A stretch of 64,000 nucleotides of DNA from JABCPE02 sp963518845 (lineage in GTDB: Bacteria; Bacteroidota; Bacteroidia; Flavobacteriales; Weeksellaceae). Shown here one piece after another: positions 57,524 through 64,000 of this stretch. A program made the position numbers and the translations under genes. The notes under the pieces were generated by a model, which worked only from the letters and a program-made list of their open reading frames with translations, was not told where the DNA came from and made no database searches. The stretch spans positions 1-64,000 of the forward strand of contig CAUQKV010000006.1 in the NCBI GenBank assembly GCA_963518845.1, in the 5' to 3' direction. Numbering within the stretch: position 1 is the first letter of the stretch; each line of letters opens with the position of its first letter.

Positions 57524-59443
57524 TTACTCCAGATTTCCCATGATTTCTTCCCATTCTTTCATGATTTCTGCCAGCTCTTCTTTCAGTTGGTTGTATTTTT
57601 TCAGTTCTTCATCAGTTGGATTAGTTTTACTGAAAATTTCTTCTAAACCAGCGATTTCTGCTTCATAATCGGCAATTTTCTCTTCTGTTTTTTTGAGTTT
57701 ATTTTGCAGGTTTTTCTGTTCTTTGCTGATGAAAGTGTTTTTTGCAGGTTCAGCTTTTACAGGCTCGGCTTTTTCTTTTATTTCAGGCTTTTCGCTTAGT
57801 TTCGCTTTTTCTATGGAAACTTCGCGGATGCTTTCTTTTTGGCGGTAATCTAGATATTCATCAATATTACCCAAAAACTCTTTCATCTGCCCATCTCGGA
57901 ATTCAAAAATTTTGTCGCAGAGCCCTTGCAGGAATTCTCGGTCGTGAGAAATCACGATGAGTGTTCCTTCAAAGTTTTGAAGAGCCAGTTTGATAATTTC
58001 TTTGGACTGGATATCCAAGTGGTTGGTCGGCTCGTCCATGATGAGCGTATTAAAAGGGCGAAGAAGCAGTTTACACAGCGCGAGTCGGTTTCTTTCTCCC
58101 CCAGAAAGCACTTTGGTCTTTTTGCTTACGGCATCCCCTTGGAAAAGGAAGCTTCCCAGAAGGTCTCTTACGCGCGGGCGGGTCTCTTCCGTAGCGGCAT
58201 CTTCGGCTTCTTGGAGAACGGTTTTATTAGGGTCAAGAACTTCTTCTTGGTTTTGAGCAAAATACCCAATATTTACATTGTGCCCGAGAGTCCAGCTTCC
58301 TGTGTAATCTTTGGTTACGCCTGCAAGTATCTTTGCGAGGGTGGTTTTTCCTTGTCCGTTTTGTCCCAAAAGGGCGATTTTTTCTCCTCTTTGAACGAAG
58401 AAATTCACATGGTCAAAAACCTGCTTATCGCCGTAGGCTTTTCCTAAATTTTCAGCTTCGAAGATGACTTTCCCAGGCGTGATGCTCGGCTGGAAACGAA
58501 TATTGAATTTAGAAACATCCTCATTGTCTATTTCTATTCGCTCTATTTTTTCTAATTTTTTAATCAAAGACTGAGCAAAACTTGCTTTTGTAGCCGAAGC
58601 TCGGAAGCGATTGATATTGTCCTCCATTTGTTTGATTTCGGCATCTTGGTTTTTCTTCGCCTGCTCTAGTTTTTCTCTTCGTTCCTTGTTTAGTTCAAGG
58701 TATTTAGTGTAGTTGGCTTTATAATCGTCAATTTTTTTATTATTAATGTCAAAAGTTCGGTTGCAGACAGCGGTCATGAACTGCTTGTCGTGGCTCACGA
58801 GAACGATAGCGCCAGGGTAGTCTTTCAAAAAGTTTTCTAGCCAAATGATAGATTCCATATCGAGGTGGTTGGTAGGCTCGTCCAGCAGCATCAAATCATT
58901 TTTTTGAAGGAGAAGTTTGGCTAATTCTATTCTCATTCGCCAGCCACCAGAGAATTCATCAGTGATTTTATTAAAATCCTCCGCCTTGAAGCCCAGCCCG
59001 AGCAGCACCTTTTCTACATCTCCTTCTAGGTTGTAGGCATCGTGGTGGTGCAGAAGGTCGTTTAGCTCCGTCATTCTCTCGATGAGGTCATGGTAGGCTT
59101 GGCTCTCGTAATCCGTGCGGGTAGCGAGCTGATGATTAACCTCGTCCAGCTCTGCTTTCATGGCGTTTATCTTCTCAAAAGCCTGCATGGTCTCATCCCA
59201 AACGGTTCTTCCCTTTACAAAATCTAAATCTTGTTTAAGGAAACCAATGGTGATGTTTCCCTCGGGAATTACATTTCCTTCGTAGAAACTGATTTCGCCC
59301 GAAAGCATCTTTAAGAGTGTGGATTTCCCAGCGCCGTTTTTCCCGACTAAGCCTATTTTGTCTTCTCTTTTAATCGTAAAATTCACATTTTGAAACAAAT
59401 AGTTCCCTGAATGATGTAATCCTAATCCCTGAACTGAAAGCAT
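57524..59443 (-). CDS. ABC-F family ATPase (Uup/YheS-like)
   Basis: A 639-residue soluble protein with two ABC ATPase domains and no membrane segments. The first Walker A is GLVGKNGAGKSTLLK, with signature EFSGGWRMRIELAKLLL and LLDEPTNHLDMESI. The second is ALLGQNGQGKTTLAK with VLSGGERNRLALCKLLL and IMDEPTNHLDIQSK. The linker between them and a C-terminal coiled coil (about 555-635) match ABC-F proteins that act on the ribosome or, for Uup, on DNA. An antibiotic-resistance role is not indicated. Confidence 0.92.
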   Translation of the reverse strand: MLSVQGLGLHHSGNYLFQNVNFTIKREDKIGLVGKNGAGKSTLLKMLSGEISFYEGNVIPEGNITIGFLKQDLDFVKGRTVWDETMQAFEKINAMKAELDEVNHQLATRTDYESQAYHDLIERMTELNDLLHHHDAYNLEGDVEKVLLGLGFKAEDFNKITDEFSGGWRMRIELAKLLLQKNDLMLLDEPTNHLDMESIIWLENFLKDYPGAIVLVSHDKQFMTAVCNRTFDINNKKIDDYKANYTKYLELNKERREKLEQAKKNQDAEIKQMEDNINRFRASATKASFAQSLIKKLEKIERIEIDNEDVSKFNIRFQPSITPGKVIFEAENLGKAYGDKQVFDHVNFFVQRGEKIALLGQNGQGKTTLAKILAGVTKDYTGSWTLGHNVNIGYFAQNQEEVLDPNKTVLQEAEDAATEETRPRVRDLLGSFLFQGDAVSKKTKVLSGGERNRLALCKLLLRPFNTLIMDEPTNHLDIQSKEIIKLALQNFEGTLIVISHDREFLQGLCDKIFEFRDGQMKEFLGNIDEYLDYRQKESIREVSIEKAKLSEKPEIKEKAEPVKAEPAKNTFISKEQKNLQNKLKKTEEKIADYEAEIAGLEEIFSKTNPTDEELKKYNQLKEELAEIMKEWEEIMGNLE

Positions 59444-59475
59444 ATTTTATGTAAAAAGTTTTTAAAAATAATCGG

Positions 59476-59483
59476 CAAAAATA
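59476..59483 (-). promoter_or_regulatory. Promoter -7 box of the ABC-F gene
   Basis: TATTTTTG on the minus strand matches TAnnTTTG, 33 bases before the ATG. Confidence 0.45.
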
Positions 59484-59638
59484 GTGAATTTATCTTATTT
59501 CTCTCTTTTGAGTTTATGTTTTCGGTTATTGAGGCGAGTTTTTTTGATTTAAACATTGAAATAAAATTGGATAAAAAATCGGTTTTTTAGCCTAAAAAAC
59601 ACTAAATTAGCCAAGAAAAATTCAAATAAATAGAAAGT

Positions 59639-61156
59639 ATGAAAGCCAGATTTTTAAAAATAGGATTTATTCTATTGTTTTTATTTTCAGTGTTTTATGA
59701 GGTGAAAGCAAGTGACTGCTACCGCTACCATACAAGGAGAGAAATTAGTGTGAAAGTGGAAAATGGCAAGGTGTTTTTGGTAAATGTTATAAAAGACCCT
59801 AATGGAATAAGTGTTGTTTCTTATGGGAAAAAACTTTTGGAGGGAGTTTCGCCGAAAGATGCACGATTTGTCAGTATTAATGGTGATTATACGATAGTTG
59901 CGGATGCTTATTTTTACTATGTTTTTCCCGATAGGGAGGTTATTTTTGAAAAGTATAAAAGTACGAAAATTATTGAAAATAAGAAAGTTACCAAGGTGAT
60001 GGATGGTAATTTGTTCTTAATCAGTGGTGTGTGGCATTATTTAGATTTTAATATTTATAGTAATGAGTTTAAGTTTGTTCCCATTCCTGAATTTCCTGTA
60101 AATCCTGTTGTTTTGGCTTCTGGATACAGATCGAATGATGGGTATTTCTACATTATGAAAGATGATAAAAAGGTGTATTCTTATCGTGTAGATCAGAAAA
60201 AAATGCAGGATTACCCAGATTTAAACCCTAAAACTACCCAAATTTTTAAAGAGGATGAAACTAAGTTTTTCCTTTACGATGAAGATACTTTCTATTTGGT
60301 GAATTTCCCAATTTTTACGGATGTTACAGCAGAATTTAGAAAGCAGGATTTTGATGGTAATTTTAATAACTTGAAAGTCAGACAGATATGGCTAGGGCAT
60401 TGTCTTGATTTTGGTAACGAGGGAGGGATTTGGTTTTACTCCTTGGCTTCGCTTAAGGGTATAGGTGATGTTTATTTTGTGGCTAGTAAAGCAGAGTTTA
60501 AGCCGGAAAGTAAATTGTTTTTTTATAAAGACAGAGCTTATTTAAACTTACGAAATGAATTGGATATTTCGGAAGTTAAACATAAAGAAAAGCTGAAACA
60601 GGTTTTTGAGGATGTTTATAGCGATGGAGAGAATAACTATGAACTTAGATTAGGAATGAATAGTGATGCGAAATTAGCCTTAAATCCAAGTCTTCAAAAT
60701 ATTGATTTTGAGAAGTTTGTGTTTTACAAAAATCAAGGACTTTATTCGTATCAAGGGCAGCCAGCGTTTTGGGCGGATGGTAAAAATCTGTTTTACTGGG
60801 AGCATGAGAGCCAAACGAAGAAAAATATATCTTCTTATAAATCAAAGATTAAGGATTTGAAACTGGCTTTTGCTTTTGATGATAAAATATTGATAGAGAA
60901 AAGGTTAATAAAAAACATTGGAGATTTTGCGACGATGGAGTTTGTGGGTTCTTCTGTAGAGGTGGTTTCTCCTTGTGATGGCAATGGAAAATCTTCTGTA
61001 AAGGTGAATTATGTATATTATTTTAGGGATAAAAATGCTCTTTATCTATACAAAAGCGGGCAGGAAGGCTTGAAAAAATTGAATATTGCCAATCCAAAAG
61101 AATACACTGAGGAAAATTTCGTGGAGAAGATTTTTGGGAAGAATTCTTTAACTTAA
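59639..61156 (+). CDS. Secreted protein of unknown function, DKNYY-like repeats
   Basis: A 505-residue protein with a signal peptide (RFLKIGFILLFLFSVFYEVKA). I do not recognise a family with certainty. The sequence consists of many short beta-hairpin-like units with aromatic pairs, such as YTIVADAYFYYVFPDREVIF, GYFYIMKDDKKVYSYRVD, KFFLYDEDTFYLVN and YYFRDKNALYLYKSG, which resemble DKNYY-type repeats. A propeller-like exported protein is a reasonable guess, with ligand unknown. It is alone between the ABC-F gene and a small lipoprotein gene. Confidence 0.65.
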   Translation: MKARFLKIGFILLFLFSVFYEVKASDCYRYHTRREISVKVENGKVFLVNVIKDPNGISVVSYGKKLLEGVSPKDARFVSINGDYTIVADAYFYYVFPDREVIFEKYKSTKIIENKKVTKVMDGNLFLISGVWHYLDFNIYSNEFKFVPIPEFPVNPVVLASGYRSNDGYFYIMKDDKKVYSYRVDQKKMQDYPDLNPKTTQIFKEDETKFFLYDEDTFYLVNFPIFTDVTAEFRKQDFDGNFNNLKVRQIWLGHCLDFGNEGGIWFYSLASLKGIGDVYFVASKAEFKPESKLFFYKDRAYLNLRNELDISEVKHKEKLKQVFEDVYSDGENNYELRLGMNSDAKLALNPSLQNIDFEKFVFYKNQGLYSYQGQPAFWADGKNLFYWEHESQTKKNISSYKSKIKDLKLAFAFDDKILIEKRLIKNIGDFATMEFVGSSVEVVSPCDGNGKSSVKVNYVYYFRDKNALYLYKSGQEGLKKLNIANPKEYTEENFVEKIFGKNSLT

Positions 61157-61303
61157 TTTTTTTGTTCTTAATTTAATAAATAAGAATTCGCAAAAAATAA
61201 TTTAGAAATTTGTAAATATAATTAAACCGCACAAAAACCTAAATTTATAGGGCGTTTGATGATGTTTGGAATATGTAAATCATTATGTAAAAGGCAAATA
61301 CGA

Positions 61304-61334
61304 TTTGTATAATGAAAAAAAATGATTATATTTG
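61304..61334 (+). promoter_or_regulatory. Promoter of the small lipoprotein gene
   Basis: TTTG, a 19-base spacer and TATATTTG match the full consensus, 23 bases before the ATG at 61358. Confidence 0.7.
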
Positions 61335-61357
61335 CCTTGAATAAAAAAACATTTTTT

Positions 61358-61834
61358 ATGAAAAAAGTAATATTATCTATTGTTGGTATGCTGGCTATTT
61401 CGGCATGTTATAGAGATGGAGGACCAGAATATAATGCTGAGTATTTCAAATCAGAAGTTGTAGGAACATGGAAAGAATCAGGATATGTAATCTATGATGG
61501 AAGAGATAAAAATACTATATTAGATTATGGTGAATTAGTAGGTTGTCAGACTAATAATGGGTATCATTTTGCAAATGATGATACTTATAATGAGCATCAA
61601 TATGAAACAGGTAGTGATGGAAGATGTTCTGACAAAGGAGAGTTTTTAGGAACATATCAGTATGATGCTGCTGCAAAAAAAATATCAATGACTCGAAATG
61701 ATGGGACTAAATCAGAACTGAATCTTATCAGTGTGACTTATGGTGAAATTAGAGTTAGGTCTACTCAAAATATTGATTATGATGGAGATGGTAAGGCAGA
61801 ACTCTATGTAATCGTATATAAAAGAGGAATATAA
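61358..61834 (+). CDS. Small lipocalin-like lipoprotein
   Basis: A lipoprotein of about 158 residues. The signal sequence KKVILSIVGMLAISAC ends in a lipobox and gives CYRDGGPE. The mature part begins FKSEVVGTWKESGYVIYDG, the usual WxES-type start of lipocalin-like Bacteroidota lipoproteins, and ends with a beta-rich DGTKSELNLISVTYGEIRVRS segment. The longer frame from 61322 overlaps the promoter, so I start at the ATG giving a clean signal peptide. The ligand is unknown. A terminator follows. Confidence 0.72.
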   Translation: MKKVILSIVGMLAISACYRDGGPEYNAEYFKSEVVGTWKESGYVIYDGRDKNTILDYGELVGCQTNNGYHFANDDTYNEHQYETGSDGRCSDKGEFLGTYQYDAAAKKISMTRNDGTKSELNLISVTYGEIRVRSTQNIDYDGDGKAELYVIVYKRGI

Positions 61835-61840
61835 TATAAA

Positions 61841-61870
61841 AAAATCCAACTCTCAGAGTTGGATTTTTTC
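61841..61870 (+). terminator. Terminator of the small lipoprotein gene
   Basis: AAAATCCAACTC pairs with GAGTTGGATTTT around a very tight loop, and a T-run follows, just after the stop. Confidence 0.8.
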
Positions 61871-61886
61871 TTTGAAGTAAAATCAG

Positions 61887-62207
61887 ATGATAAAACTAAA
61901 AGGACTACTTGTAGATGAGGAAACCCGCTGTGAACATTATCATAGTGAATTGGATATTGTAGCTATAAAATTCAAGTGTTGTGAAACTTTTTATCCATGC
62001 TATCTGTGTCACAATGTTTGTGAAGATCATGAACCAAAACGCTGGTCTTCTGAAGAATTGGATGAGAAGGCTATTTTGTGTGGTTGTTGTAGAAATGTGC
62101 TGAGTATCAGGGAATATCTGAATACAGATTCTTGCCCGAACTGCAATAAACAATTTAATCCCAGATGTTCTAATCATTATCATCTTTATTTCGATTTGGA
62201 AAATTAG
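61887..62207 (+). CDS. CHY zinc finger protein
   Basis: A 106-residue cytoplasmic protein with the CHY zinc finger pattern. It opens with TRCEHYHSELDIVAIKFKCCETFYPCYLCHNVCEDHEPKRW and continues CGCCRNVLSIREYL and CPNCNKQFNPRCSNHYHLYF, giving about a dozen Cys/His ligands for several zinc ions. In eukaryotes such domains occur in ubiquitin ligases. The free-standing bacterial form has no known role. It follows the previous terminator by 16 bases. Confidence 0.88.
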   Translation: MIKLKGLLVDEETRCEHYHSELDIVAIKFKCCETFYPCYLCHNVCEDHEPKRWSSEELDEKAILCGCCRNVLSIREYLNTDSCPNCNKQFNPRCSNHYHLYFDLEN

Positions 62208-62272
62208 AAAAAATCTTTATCAAAGATTTCCTAAATCCTACATTCGTTTCCCATTATCTGAAAAATATTTAT

Positions 62273-62280
62273 TACTTTTG
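62273..62280 (+). promoter_or_regulatory. Promoter -7 box of ruvX
   Basis: TACTTTTG matches TAnnTTTG and ends five bases before the ATG, again pointing to a nearly leaderless message. Confidence 0.45.
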
Positions 62281-62285
62281 CCACG

Positions 62286-62699
62286 ATGGGACAAATACTG
62301 GCAGTAGATTTTGGTAAAAAGCGTTGTGGCCTAGCTGCAACGGATGATTTGTGCATAATAGCCAGTGGTCTGGATACCGTAGAAACTTCCGTTTTGATGG
62401 AGTATCTGAAAAAATATTTTGAGAAAAACACTGTAGATGAGGTAGTTATAGGACTTCCTACAGATTTGAAAGGAAATATGTCCGAAGTGGAGCAGGATAT
62501 TCAGAAGTTTATAGAAGAATTTAAAAATGAATTTCCAGAGGTATCAGTGGTGCGGTTTGATGAGAGATTTACCTCTAAAATAGCTTCATATTTCATCAGT
62601 CAAAGCGGCAAAAATAAGAAGCAGAGACAAGAAAAAGGATTGATAGATAAAGTAAGCGCTACGCTTATTTTACAACAATATTTAGAACAAAAACTATGA
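62286..62699 (+). CDS. ruvX: Putative Holliday junction resolvase / rRNA maturation nuclease YqgF
   Basis: A 137-residue RNase H-fold nuclease. It starts GQILAVDFGKKRCGLAATDD with the first acidic residue, continues VDEVVIGLPTDLKGNMSEVE, and has FDERFTSKIA plus KGLIDKVSATLILQQYL at the end, with the later catalytic acids. YqgF/RuvX proteins take part in 16S rRNA 5'-end maturation and are also called Holliday junction resolvases. Its stop overlaps the start of def (ATGA). Confidence 0.93.
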   Translation: MGQILAVDFGKKRCGLAATDDLCIIASGLDTVETSVLMEYLKKYFEKNTVDEVVIGLPTDLKGNMSEVEQDIQKFIEEFKNEFPEVSVVRFDERFTSKIASYFISQSGKNKKQRQEKGLIDKVSATLILQQYLEQKL

Positions 62700-63268
62700 T
62701 TTTACCTATTAGAGCTTATGGAGACCCTGTTCTTCGTAAGAAATGTAAAGATATTACACCAGACTATCCAGAGCTGAAAACATTGATAGACAACATGTTT
62801 GAGACAATGTATGATGCTCATGGAATAGGTCTTGCAGCGCCGCAGATAGGCTTGGATATCAGACTTTTTGTGATTGATATCCGCCCATTAGCAGAGGATG
62901 AGGATTATTTGGATATAGCTGATAAACTGAAGGATTTTAAGAAAGTTTTTATCAACGCTAGGATATTAGAGGAAAGCGGAAAGGAATGGAAATTCAATGA
63001 AGGATGCCTCAGCATACCTGATGTCCGTGAGGATGTTCTGCGAAAAGAAACGATTTTGATAGAATATTTGGATGAAAATTTCGTTAAACACACAGAGACT
63101 TTCTCCGATATGAGAGCGAGAGTTATCCAGCATGAATACGATCATATAGAGGGAATTTTGTTTACGGATAAACTTAGTGTTTTAAAGAAAAAAATAATCA
63201 AAGGAAAGCTTAATAAAATCAGCGAAGGAAATGTAAATGTAGGCTATAAAATGCGATTTCCGAAGTAA
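62696..63268 (+). CDS. def: Peptide deformylase
   Basis: Removes the formyl group from the N-terminal Met of new proteins, using Fe2+ or Zn2+. The three motifs are GIGLAAPQIG (about 44-53), EGCLSIPD (metal Cys) and QHEYDHIEG (metal His pair and catalytic Glu). The length of 190 residues is normal. It is translationally coupled to ruvX, and DUF5606 follows 34 bases later. fmt is not near. Confidence 0.96.
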   Translation: MILPIRAYGDPVLRKKCKDITPDYPELKTLIDNMFETMYDAHGIGLAAPQIGLDIRLFVIDIRPLAEDEDYLDIADKLKDFKKVFINARILEESGKEWKFNEGCLSIPDVREDVLRKETILIEYLDENFVKHTETFSDMRARVIQHEYDHIEGILFTDKLSVLKKKIIKGKLNKISEGNVNVGYKMRFPK

Positions 63269-63302
63269 TTAAAGAATAGAAAATATAATAATAATTTAGA
63301 AT

Positions 63303-63719
63303 ATGCAATTAGAAAAAATTATTTCAATTTCTGGAAAACCAGGGTTGTTTAAGTTGATTTCTCAACTGAGAAATGGGTTTATTATAGAAGATGTGACTAC
63401 ACAGAAAAAAATAAGTATTTCTAACACCAGCCAAGTGAGTCTTTTGGATAATATATCTATGTATACATTTGATAATGAGGTTCCTCTTTTTGATGTGTTT
63501 GAAAATATAGCAAAAAAAGAAGACTACAAAGCTACTATTTCTCACAAATCTTCTTCTGAAGAGTTGAGAAGTTTCATGGTGGAAGTGCTTCCAAACTACG
63601 ATGTTGAGAGAGTTTATGATTCAGATATTAAAAAACTAGTTCAGTGGTATAACATCCTTCAAAAAGCAGGATACATCACTCCGAGCAGCTTTGTGAAAGC
63701 AGAGCAGCCAGCAGAATAG
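63303..63719 (+). CDS. DUF5606 protein
   Basis: A 138-residue cytoplasmic protein of the Bacteroidota family DUF5606. It starts QLEKIISISGKPGLFKLISQLRNGFIIEDVTTQKKISISNTSQVSLLDNISMYT, an SH3-like first half. A second helical part ends DIKKLVQWYNILQKAGYITP. It commonly sits between def and mazG, as here. Its role is unknown. A terminator follows. Confidence 0.88.
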   Translation: MQLEKIISISGKPGLFKLISQLRNGFIIEDVTTQKKISISNTSQVSLLDNISMYTFDNEVPLFDVFENIAKKEDYKATISHKSSSEELRSFMVEVLPNYDVERVYDSDIKKLVQWYNILQKAGYITPSSFVKAEQPAE

Positions 63720-63751
63720 TAATCAGTATATGTTTGATTAGTATAAACAAG

Positions 63752-63786
63752 CCTTTATTCTATTTTTTCGGAATAAAGGTTTTTTT
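63752..63786 (+). terminator. Terminator after the DUF5606 gene
   Basis: CCTTTATTC / GAATAAAGG with a ten-base loop is followed by TTTTTTT. Confidence 0.8.
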
Positions 63787-63802
63787 GTCTATAATTTTAA
63801 GT

Positions 63803-63810
63803 TAAATTTG
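63803..63810 (+). promoter_or_regulatory. Promoter -7 box of mazG
   Basis: TAAATTTG matches TAnnTTTG, 17 bases before the mazG ATG. Confidence 0.5.
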
Positions 63811-63827
63811 AGGAAAAATTCACAGAA

Positions 63828-64000
63828 ATGCATACAAAAACAGAAAAACAGGAAGCTTTTGGGAGATTGCTAGATATCATGGATGAACTGAGGGAAAAAT
63901 GCCCTTGGGACAGGAAACAGACCATGCAGAGCCTGCGACATTTAACGCTGGAAGAAAGCTATGAGCTGTCTGATGCCCTGCTGGAAGAGGATATGGATGA
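63828..64000 (+). CDS. mazG: Nucleoside triphosphate pyrophosphohydrolase MazG, N-terminus
   Basis: The first 57 codons before the window ends. They read FGRLLDIMDELREKCPWDRKQTMQSLRHLTLEESYELSDALLEED. That is the MazG opening, with CPWDRKQT and the EESYEL acidic motif that binds Mg2+. MazG hydrolyses (d)NTPs to monophosphates and cleans non-canonical nucleotides. The gene continues beyond the window and has its own promoter. Confidence 0.92.
   Translation, partial: MHTKTEKQEAFGRLLDIMDELREKCPWDRKQTMQSLRHLTLEESYELSDALLEEDMD

Noticed and set aside
57524..59443. An antibiotic-resistance ABC-F protein
   Set aside because: The two-ATPase layout and C-terminal coiled coil fit housekeeping Uup/YheS-like proteins, with no resistance-gene context.

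Overview
The window is a piece of a Flavobacteriia chromosome, most likely Weeksellaceae (Chryseobacterium/Riemerella/Bergeyella relatives). This rests on low GC, a complete gldKLMN gliding/type IX secretion core, Bacteroidota-only families (DUF4270, GSCFA, DUF5606, DUF4476, DUF2149, HmuY) and promoters of the form TAnnTTTG with an upstream TTTG or TTG instead of sigma70 boxes. I could not fix the genus. No tRNA, rRNA, insertion sequence or CRISPR array was seen.

Layout. 1-2.5 kb: a leftward unit begins with the isoprenoid gene idi and continues by an ATGA overlap into four tandem paralogues of an unrecognised secreted protein, then a lipoprotein cut by the window edge. 2.5-7.8 kb: serA, an N-terminal-half starch-synthase-like protein, a DUF4270 lipoprotein and glmS. 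7.8-12.8 kb: gldK, gldL, gldM, gldN. 12.8-18 kb: an FAD oxidoreductase, panC, gap, a four-repeat helix-hairpin-helix membrane protein and a small transaldolase.

18-29.2 kb: a leftward haem acquisition locus of the hmu type. It has HmuY haemophore lipoprotein, HmuR TonB receptor, a carboxyl-methyltransferase-like protein, a membrane-anchored CobN/HmuS chelatase, a WG-repeat protein with a polytopic membrane protein, and an ExbB-like plus DUF2149 pair. Palindromes at the hmuY promoter may be iron-responsive operators.

29.2-35.6 kb: housekeeping genes including DUF2809, a thioesterase, dnaA, a YggS-type PLP protein, an RsmI-like methylase with two secreted paralogues, and a YciO/Sua5 protein. 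35.6-46.7 kb: a ten-gene leftward surface polysaccharide cluster with UDP-HexNAc dehydrogenase and epimerase, formyltransferase, deacetylase, two OafA-type acyltransferases, an MBOAT/SGNH pair and a glycosyltransferase. It contains a recombination scar. A GT8 transferase, an ABC exporter and a GSCFA protein follow.

50.5-64 kb: polyprenyl synthase, the Pit/DUF47 phosphate pair, a DEAD-box helicase, small membrane proteins, an ABC-F ATPase, secreted unknowns, a CHY zinc finger protein, ruvX, def, DUF5606 and the start of mazG.
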